64,000 bases of DNA from Ryuthela nishihirai (lineage: Eukaryota > Arthropoda > Arachnida > Araneae > Heptathelidae). Below the pieces are notes generated by a model. That model was not told the DNA's origin and ran no database searches. It worked only from the letters and a program-made list of their open reading frames with translations. Where the stretch lies: positions 1 through 64,000 of the forward strand of contig JAWZYU010000760.1 of assembly GCA_038380435.1 (NCBI GenBank), written 5' to 3'. Below, one piece after another: positions 56,969-64,000 of the stretch. Within the stretch, counting starts at the first letter, position 1. Every line of letters starts with the position of its first letter. The translations under genes and the position numbers were made by a program.

Positions 56969-57354
56969 GTTGTGGGTTGTTTTACCTCTGAGCGACACTT
57001 TTTTGCACACCATGGGCTAAATGGCCAGGTCACAAAGACCCCGAAGGCTCAGAGAAGGTTGGAGGAGGGGACCCACTGGAACAGCTGTTGGGAGACAGAT
57101 GGTAGCCTCCCGTCAAGGCCATCCAGCGTGTTCTTTAACGTGCACAGGGTATGGCTCTCCCGCACACGGAGCCACGGCTTAACGTCCCATCCGACGGACG
57201 GCGGCCTTTACAAGCCCATCGGTGTCCCCTACTGACCGTGGGCAGGGCGGGGAATTTTGCGGAGATAAATCTCAACGCTGACCCAGCTGGGACTCGAACC
57301 TGGGAACTACAGATTACGAGCCTGGCGCGCTACCGACTGAGCCACCCCCGCCCC
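56969..57354 (-). mobile_element. SINE-A, full length (right of three)
   Basis: Complete with head. It was the right-hand partner in the recombination that made the middle copy. Confidence 0.92.
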
Positions 57355-57534
57355 TTTGAAAGAGATAAAAGGTTTCTCTCCAAGGACTTGAACAAACATA
57401 CAGGGTTCGAATTGTGGCAAAACTGCACACATTCGAGCCAATTGTAAAAAGTGGTAGGTACAAAGTTCAAGCATGTCTAAAAGACAACAGAACCATCGTA
57501 AGCAACGTTAAGGGCAAAGGCTGGCTGTTGATTG

Positions 57535-57754
57535 GGTGGCTCCAGGGGAAGTCGGCTACGTTTCAGCACTGCATTTTGGAGACAACGGGTTGATAGCTGA
57601 TGGAACCATGAATGGAGTGCCTTGCCGTATGATAGTAGACACTGATGCAAATGTAACTTTACTCAGAACAGACGTAATAAAGAAGATAATACCTCACCCA
57701 AACTGGAATGCTAGACAGTCTAATATAACAAACAGCCACTGGAGATCGTGCTAA
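57535..57754 (+). pseudogene. Retropepsin-like protease of the gypsy relic, active site changed
   Basis: The segment GLIADGTMNGVPCRMIVDT resembles the start of a retroviral-type aspartic protease. The catalytic DTG is DTD here (near 57636-57644), so it should be inactive. A frameshift or stop follows at 57752. Confidence 0.75.
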
Positions 57755-58155
57755 AGTCCGTGGAAAGATAGAACTCAACATCAGAGTTGTTAGCTGTCTT
57801 CAACGCCGCACTGTTTTCATCGTTGACATCTACGATAATGCATATTAGGCCTTGGTTTCCTAAAGAAACATGGATTCGGTATTAGACCCAGTGACAGTGT
57901 ACTCATCTATAAGACAGAAGAGATCCCTCTGCTTAACCGAACATCTGATTCTTTATCAAGTGTGACCATTATTAGTATTAGTAAGTGGTATGATTAGTGA
58001 CGGAAGACACAGAGATCCCAGCACAAAGTGAAGTTATAGTCCATGGACATCAGGCAGAAACTTCTGGGGCCTTCCGATTGGCGATCATTGATGCCCTTGG
58101 TAAATGAGCTTTGGCTCATTGTATCCTGGTTGCAAGGAGTTTAGTCAGTGTAGAC

Positions 58156-59315
58156 AAAAAACAGATTCCTATCAGAGTGATGAACTGTAAGAAATCCAAA
58201 AGATTATTGACGAAAGGGTGAAGAATTAGCAATATGTGAACCTGTTACATGAGTAACAAGTGTAAACACAATAGAAGTTACTGACTCAAACCAACACCAT
58301 AAAAAACAGATTCCTATCAGAGTGATGAACTGTAAGAAATCCAAAAGATTATTGACGAAAGGGTGAAGAATTAGCAATATGTGAACCTGTTACATGAGTA
58401 ACAAGTGTAAACACAATAGAAGTTACTGACTCAAACCAACACCATAAAAAACAGATTCCTATCAGAGTGATGAACTGTAAGAAATCCAAAAGATTATTGA
58501 CGAAAGGGTGAAGAATTAGCAATATGTGAACCTGTTACATGAGTAACAAGTGTAAACACAATAGAAGTTACTGACTCAAACCAACACCATAAAAAACAGA
58601 TTCCTATCAGAGTGATGAACTGTAAGAAATCCAAAAGATTATTGACGAAAGGGTGAAGAATTAGCAATATGTGAACCTGTTACATGAGTAACAAGTGTAA
58701 ACACAATAGAAGTTACTGACTCAAACCAACACCATAAAAAACAGATTCCTATCAGAGTGATGAACTGTAAGAAATCCAAAAGATTATTGACGAAAGGGTG
58801 AAGAATTAGCAATATGTGAACCTGTTACATGAGTAACAAGTGTAAACACAATAGAAGTTACTGACTCAAACCAACACCATAAAAAACAGATTCCTATCAG
58901 AGTGATGAACTGTAAGAAATCCAAAAGATTATTGACGAAAGGGTGAAGAATTAGCAATATGTGAACCTGTTACATGAGTAACAAGTGTAAACACAATAGA
59001 AGTTACTGACTCAAACCAACACCATAAAAAACAGATTCCTATCAGAGTGATGAACTGTAAGAAATCCAAAAGATTATTGACGAAAGGGTGAAGAATTAGC
59101 AATATGTGAACCTGTTACATGAGTAACAAGTGTAAACACAATAGAAGTTACTGACTCAAACCAACACCATAAAAAACAGATTCCTATCAGAGTGATGAAC
59201 TGTAAGAAATCCAAAAGATTATTGACGAAAGGGTGAAGAATTAGCAATATGTGAACCTGTTACATGAGTAACAAGTGTAAACACAATAGAAGTTACTGAC
59301 TCAAACCAACACCAT
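58156..59315. repeat. 145-bp tandem array, 8 copies
   Basis: The marker ACAGATTCCTATCAGAGTGA recurs at 58161, 58306, 58451, 58596, 58741, 58886, 59031 and 59176. Copies look identical by eye. It lies between the protease and RT parts of the gypsy relic and is made from its sequence. Confidence 0.97.
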
Positions 59316-59342
59316 GCAGACATTCCCTCTCATCTTGCTGAC

Positions 59343-60140
59343 ATGTGGAAAGAAACACGAAAGCCATTTACTGAAGAGCAAGCTGTTAAGGATGAGAACC
59401 TACTTAACGAGTTTTCTGACATTTTTTCTACCACATCAAATGATTATAGCCATACTAACCTGACAGAACGTAAGATCAACACTGGTGATTCTTTTCCAAT
59501 CCATCTACCGGAAAGAAGGCTTCCATTAGCAAAACGTGAGAAGACAGAATAACTCATAAGGGACATGGAAGCTCAAGACATTATAGAACCATCATCGAGT
59601 CCCTGGACATCACCAGTGGTTCTTGTCAAGAAAAAGGATGGATCTACCCGATTTCGTGTGGATTATCGCAGATTAAATGATGTAACAAAGAAAAACTGCT
59701 TTCCTTTACTGGGGATTGATGATACACTTGGCGTTCTATCTAGATCAGAATGGTTCTCTACATTAGATTTAAAAAACGGATATTGGCATGTTTGGTATAC
59801 ATCCTGAAGACCGTGAGAAAACAGCTTTCACTACAGGAAATAGACTTTGGAAGTTTAAAGTGATGCCATTCGGACTTTGCAATGCACCTGCAACGTTTGA
59901 ACGACTAATGGAGGCGGTGCTCAAAGTTTTGTCTTCGGAGGTCTGCCTAGTTTACTTGGACGACATCACCGTTCTTGGAAAGACTTTTGAGAAACATTTG
60001 AGAAATCTTCGTCAAATGCTTGAAAAACGTAGGGCAGCCAAGCTAAAATTGGAATCGACTAAGTGTAAATTGTTCCAACAAAAGTTCACTACCTTGGTCA
60101 TGTCATCACTACATCAGGTATTAAGACTGATCCTAGTAAG
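59343..60140 (+). pseudogene. Reverse transcriptase of the gypsy relic
   Basis: FSDIFSTTSNDY near 59409, a stop near 59550, then DIIEPSSSPWTSPVVLVKKK (59577), DYRRLNDVTKKNCFPL and STLDLKNGYW. A one-base insertion near 59790 shifts the frame. HPEDREKTAF and MPFGLCNAPATFERLM (59860) follow, then VYLDDI (59950), the catalytic box, intact. A second shift lies near 60090. Typical Ty3/gypsy order and spacing. Confidence 0.88.
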
Positions 60141-60144
60141 ATAG

Positions 60145-61095
60145 AAGCTGTAAGAGATTGGCCTCCATCACAAGATGTTCATCAACTTCGTAGATTTATT
60201 GGACTTTGCACATATTATAGAACATTTCTCAAGGATTTCTCCAACATCGCAAGGCCATTACATCGTCTGACAGAACAGGGCGTTCATGTGGACCACCGAA
60301 TGTGAAGTGCTTTCCACAGCACCAGTGTTAGCATACCCACAAACTAGAAAACTGTTCATAATAGATACTGATGTAAGCAACACATGGTTGGGTTGTTTTA
60401 CCTCTGAGCGTCACTTTTTTGCACACCATGGGCTAAATGGCCAGGCCACAAGGACCCCGAAGGCTCAGAGAAGGTTGGGGGAGGGGACCCACTGGAACAG
60501 CTGTTGGGAGACAGATGGTAGCCTCCCGTCAAGGCCATCCAGCGTGTTCTTTAACGTGCACAGGGTATGTCTCTCCCGCACACGGGGCCACGGCTTAACG
60601 TCCCATCCGACGGACGGCGGCCTTTCCAAGCCCATCGGTGTCCCCTATTGACCGTGGGCAGGGCGGTGAATTTTGCGAAGATAAATCTCAACGCTGACCC
60701 AGCTGGGACTCGAACCTGGGAACTACAGATTACGAGCCTGGCGCGCTACCGACTGAGCCACCCCCGCCCCAAGCAACACAGGAGTTGGTGTTGTACTTTC
60801 ACAAGACGGGCAAAAAAGCGTTATTGCATATTTTAGCAAAACCCTATCCAAACTAGAACGGAATTATTGTGTAACACGAAAAGAACTGTTAGCAATAGTA
60901 AAAGCAATAAAACATTTTCATCATTACCTCTATGGCCAGAAATTTCTTATTCGTACCGATCATACTGCACTCAGGTGGCTATTAAACTTTAGAAACCCTG
61001 AAGGACAAATTGCTAGGTGGATACAGCGATTACAAGAGTACAATTTCCCCATTGAGCATCGAAGTGGCAAACTGCATAGGAATGCAGATGCATAG
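60145..61095 (+). pseudogene. RNase H of the gypsy relic, split by a SINE
   Basis: RT connection (VHQLRRFIGLCTYYR-like near 60180), then VLAYPQTRKLFIIDTD (60330). The SINE at 60385-60770 interrupts. It resumes with GVGVVLSQDGQK (60785), YCVTRKELLAIVKAIKHF (60865), DHTALRWLLNF (60958) and IEHRSGKLHRNADA, stopping at 61093. No integrase follows. Confidence 0.85.
60385..60770 (-). mobile_element. SINE-A in RNase H, full length with target duplication
   Basis: Flanked by AAGCAACACA at 60375-60384 and 60771-60780. Confidence 0.95.
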
Positions 61096-61189
61096 AACGG
61101 AATATGGCATTGCTGTAATGCAAAGATGAAATATGGTAATAAATATATAATGCCCATATGAGAAATAACATTGACACAAGAAAACTATG

Positions 61190-61739
61190 ATATTCTGCTG
61201 TTGTGCTGTGTAACTGCTTCCTCTACTTTGTCAGCCAAACTATCAAGCCAAAGACTCATCAGTTGTTAACTGATCCTTTACACGTTTATTAAGCTCTTTG
61301 TAATGCCGTCTGCTAGGACTAGTAGGATGTTGATTCAAATTATTCCTGCATTTCCTTCTTTCAGAAATAAGTTTCTTAGTCTTATCATTCAAATAATTTT
61401 GTTTCCTCTGTTCCCTTTTACCCAAAAGAGCACTGTTGGTTTCAAGAAAAGCCTGTTCAAACTGGTCCCATTCTTTCTCAACTTCAGCAGTAAGAAACCA
61501 CGATTGTCATAATGACTAAGTAGCCTATCATGGTATGTTTTGGCGAAATCTGGATCTTTCAAACCTTAGTATTAAAAGTAATTTTCTTAATCTTAGCACA
61601 ACATTTCTCAAGCTTCAGTTGCAAGACACTTTTGACAGGTAAATGGTCAAAACCAATTTCAGCTACCCTGTACGATCTGGTATTCCTGACCGACTAGCCC
61701 ATTTGCTGTTAATTAAAATATAATCTATCATACTCCTGG
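61190..61739 (-). mobile_element. LINE fragment, same family as 28.8-29.3 kb
   Basis: HYKELNKRVKDQLTTDESL near 61260 and KREQRKQNYLNDKTKKLIS near 61400 (reverse) match the endonuclease-RT linker at 28.8-29.1 kb. A SINE splits it; about 60 bp resume at 62122. Confidence 0.8.
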
Positions 61740-62121
61740 ATTGGGTTGTTTTACCTCTGAGCGGCACTTTTTTGCACACCATGGGCTAAATGGCCAGGTC
61801 ACATGGACCCCGAAGGCTCAGAGAAGGTTGGGGAGGGGACCCACTGGAACAGCTGTTGGGAGACAGATGGTAGCCTCCCGTCAAGGCCATCCAGCGTGTT
61901 CTTTAACGTGCACAGGGTATGTCTCTCCCGCACACGGGGCCACGGCTTAACGTCCCATCCGACGGACGGCGGCCTTTCCAAGCCCATCGGTGTCCCTACT
62001 GATCGTGGGCAGGGCGGGGAATTTTGTGGAGATAAATCTCAACGCTGACCCAGCTGGGACTCGAACCTGGGAACTAGAGATTACGAGCCTGGCGCGCTAC
62101 CGACTGAGCCACCCCCGCCCC
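61740..62121 (-). mobile_element. SINE-A, full length with target duplication
   Basis: Flanked by ATCATACTCCTG at 61728-61739 and ATCATATTCCTG at 62122-62133 (one mismatch). Inserted in the LINE fragment. Confidence 0.93.
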
Positions 62122-62133
62122 ATCATATTCCTG

Positions 62134-62436
62134 TGCAACCCATCAGGTGAAACCCATGTGTATTTATAAATGCCCCGCTGTTTGTATAGTACGTGTTAGT
62201 TATTCGCAAACCGTTAAGTTCAAAGATAAGTAAATGATCTCAATGAAATCTATCTAAATATCGATTTTAAACAATGTTTTCCAATATTCAAAAGAGTGTG
62301 AAAGCAGGAAACAGGCTAGAAAAAAAACTGACCCCAAAATTTAATTTAAATATTAAATTTTGTTTCATTTCTACTAGCTTTATTGTATAACATCAGAAAT
62401 ATGTTATGCGATAACTTGTAGTTCCTTACGTATTAG
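62134..62436. other. LINE edge and AT-rich sequence
   Basis: The first part may continue the LINE at 61190-61739. The rest is unassigned. Confidence 0.4.
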
Positions 62437-62984
62437 GGGCGGGGGTGGCTCAGTCGGTAGCGCGCCAGGCTCGTAATCTGTAGTTTCCAGGTTCGAGTCC
62501 CAGCTGGGTCAGCGTTGAGATTTATCTCCGCAAAATTCCCCGCCCTGCCCACGGTCAGTAGGGGACACCGATGGGCTTGGAAAGGCCGCTGTCCGTCGGA
62601 TGGGACGTTAAGCCGTGGCACCGTGTGCGAGAGAGCCATACCCTGTGCACGTTAAAGAACACGCTGGATGGCCTTGTTCTTCATCTGTCTCCCAACAGCT
62701 GTTCCAGTGGGTCCCCTCCCCCAACCTTCTCTGAGCCCTCGGGGTCCATGTGACCTGGCCATTTAGCCCATGTTGTGCAAAAAAGTGCCGCTCAGAGGTA
62801 AAACAACCCAACGTTAAAGAACACGCTGGATGGCCTTGACGGGAGGCTACCATCTGTCTCCCAAAGCTGTTCCAGTGGGTCCCCTCCCCCAACCTTCTCT
62901 GAGCCTTCGGGGTCCATGTGACCTGGCCATTTAGCCCATGGTGTGCAAAAAAGTGCCGCTCAGAGGTAAAACAACCCAACCCAA
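62437..62984 (+). mobile_element. SINE-A with two tandem 3' modules
   Basis: Full copy with a short deletion in its first module (near 62676), then a second module from about 62813. Joined at CCCAAC|GTTAAAG like the others. Confidence 0.9.
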
Positions 62985-63060
62985 GCCTAGAGCTAACACA
63001 ACACACAAAGTTTGCCTTGCTGGAACAGTCGCTAGCTTCCTAACCACTATGCCAGTTATT
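62985..63060 (-). mobile_element. SINE-B head fragment
   Basis: Reverse match to 5505-5570 (TTGCCTTGCTGGAACAGTCG, CTAACCACTATGCCA). Confidence 0.65.
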
Positions 63061-63156
63061 TTTAACGAAAGAGTTCCATCAACTGAAGAAATCTGAAAAC
63101 GAAATAATCTCGAATACTGTTGAGCTGAATTGATTTTTTTTTCCTCATTTCTTCAG

Positions 63157-63348
63157 GCGACCTTCGAGGGCTGGACAGAGGTGATGGAATATGCCACCGA
63201 CAGCACGGAAGTTGGTCACCAGCCGTATCCAGAAGCGAACTTCCCCGCTTACATCTATTTTGTCGTCTTCATCATCTGCGGATCTTTCTTCACCCTCAAC
63301 CTCTTCATCGGCGTCATCATCGATAACTTTAATATGCTCAAGAAAAAG
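63157..63348 (+). CDS. Voltage-gated cation channel exon: domain III selectivity filter and S6
   Basis: Exon of the channel, here diagnostic for NaCP60E/DSC1/BSC1 (Nav2). The acceptor is ATTTCTTCAG and the donor AAG|GTAATT. It has 64 codons, phase 0. It starts [10 protein letters not shown], the domain III pore: the filter residue is Glu (GAG at 63166-63168). Classical para/Nav1 channels have Lys there (DEKA), while DSC1-type channels have DEEA and pass divalent cations better. S6 is [20 protein letters not shown] then IGVIIDNFN. The exon ends LKKK at the start of the DIII-DIV inactivation linker; the next exon is beyond the window. Confidence 0.95.
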
Positions 63349-64000
63349 GTAATTCGAAAATTCGCTTCACTCCAATTTAGTAATCCAACCAATACAACAT
63401 GCTGCCACCTGCCCTAAAGAATATATTCCGGACTACTCAAAGCAGAGTCATTTAACCCTTTCAGGACCATACGGTTTCTAAGAGTAAATATTAGTATGTA
63501 ACTGTTTATTTTAGTTTGTTTAGACGTAAAATAAATAAAAATCATAAGAAAAATACATAACAATGTGTAGTTTTTTTGGAATTTTATGGGAAATAGTTTT
63601 CCCAATGGACTATAAAGGTAACACAAATTATAGTTAGGCTTATTATGCAATGTCTTTTATTTATTGGTTTATTAGAACAAAATGTTAACTAAAATAATAC
63701 AAAATTATGAAATAAAATTACTATACAAAATGATGTGCTAATTATGATATTCTGCGAAGCAATTTCTTTTGGTAGTGAGGCAAAGATGGACATTGCACAT
63801 AGTGCATATATTATGCGTCCTGACAGTTCTGTTTTTGTTTTCTAAACGTTCCCGTTTACGTAATTGCGTTCGGCATACGTTCTATTTTGACATTCTGTAT
63901 AAAAAAATGCAGATAAGGTGATAATTAAATACGACAATCACCAATTTTAAAATGGGGAAAAATGTTTCCCTTAGTCGTGAAAGGGTTAACAACGAAGCGG
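63349..64000. other. Start of the next intron
   Basis: AT-rich; no gene, RNA or named repeat recognised. Confidence 0.5.

Larger units (their letters stand above)
55340..57450 (+). pseudogene. gag of the gypsy relic, duplicated and broken
   Basis: Capsid-like reading: FKTQFEVIATAIEWNEF near 55435, SVPEEKRLDHQS near 55543, GETLQELASDIERLARLAC near 55664, and ANARTVGFVNAEETVEKN at about 55886-55940. The 981-bp duplication repeats all this. A CCHC zinc knuckle (CGKTAHIRANC) lies near 57414-57446, in another frame from the preceding peptide. Several stops (TAG/TAA near 55530, 55610 and 55855) are shared by both copies, so they predate the duplication. Confidence 0.8.
54900..61105 (+). mobile_element. 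Decayed Ty3/gypsy-type retrotransposon
   Basis: Domain order gag (55340-57450), protease (57590-57690), RT (59400-60140), RNase H (60300-61095). There are many stops and frameshifts. SINEs at 55007, 55988, 56969 and 60385, a 981-bp duplication and a 145-bp array have broken it up. No integrase and no matching LTRs are visible. It has the same orientation as the channel gene. Confidence 0.85.

Noticed and set aside
13359..62530. tRNA genes at the SINE heads (A box and B box present)
   Set aside because: The heads are fused to a SINE body, lack a proper acceptor-stem pairing and 3' end, and occur with target duplications. They are tRNA-derived, not tRNA genes.
3579..62984. Dozens of 60-178 codon frames with CFTSERHFFAHHGLNG or RLNVPSDGRRPF
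   Set aside because: These are readings of the SINE-A body on either strand, shared by all copies and open by chance. SINEs do not code for protein.
11600..63348. Assignment to para (Nav1)
   Set aside because: The domain III filter is Glu instead of Lys, and S4-S5 details fit DSC1/NaCP60E better.

Overview
This window is eukaryotic genomic DNA, most likely from an arthropod (a protostome at least). It has split exons with GT..AG borders, tRNA-derived SINEs, LINEs, a Ty3/gypsy relic, Polinton-type DNA and long minisatellites. No bacterial-style gene layout is present. The species cannot be named from the sequence alone.

The only host gene I can support is a four-domain voltage-gated cation channel on the + strand. 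Six exons (11600-11706, 13981-14113, 24282-24455, 42237-42356, 50971-51234, 63157-63348) join with compatible phases. They encode the end of the DII-DIII linker and all of domain III (S1 to S6). The domain III pore reads ATFEGW, with glutamate where classical para/Nav1 sodium channels have lysine. That marks the DSC1/BSC1/NaCP60E (Nav2) family, not para. The rest of the gene lies outside the window.

Almost everything else is intronic repeat. About 37 loci hold one SINE family (SINE-A, about 390 bp, Met-tRNA-like head, conserved middle, AACCC-type tail), and at least 17 have visible target-site duplications. Two other tRNA-like SINE families occur (SINE-B, SINE-C). LINE remains lie at 7.9-9.3, 15.8-17.8, 18.3-22.5, 28.1-29.5 plus 38.2-38.6, 43.4-43.9 and 61.2-61.7 kb. 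Tc1/mariner, hAT and THAP fragments lie at 22.6, 51.7 and 53.8 kb. A decayed Ty3/gypsy element spans about 54.9-61.1 kb.

The most striking object is at 29452-38197: an 8.7-kb palindromic Polinton/Maverick-like element inserted in a LINE. It has a 6-bp target duplication (AAGGGC), 5'-AG/CT-3' ends and inverted arms of about 4 kb. Each arm carries a C2H2 zinc-finger ORF and a family B DNA polymerase ORF, and the two polymerases face each other. One arm carries a SINE and the other keeps the empty site.

Tandem arrays are unusually many: 51 bp (1-3310), 112 bp (6.2-7.9 kb), 61 bp inside a SINE (9.76-10.74 kb), 169-bp SINE modules at six loci, 33 bp starting exactly at a channel splice donor (42357), 32 bp built from a SINE head (44.69-49.82 kb, about 160 copies), 29/115 bp (49.8-50.8 kb), 29 bp at a splice acceptor (50.86-50.96 kb), 981 bp (55.0-57.0 kb) and 145 bp (58.16-59.32 kb).
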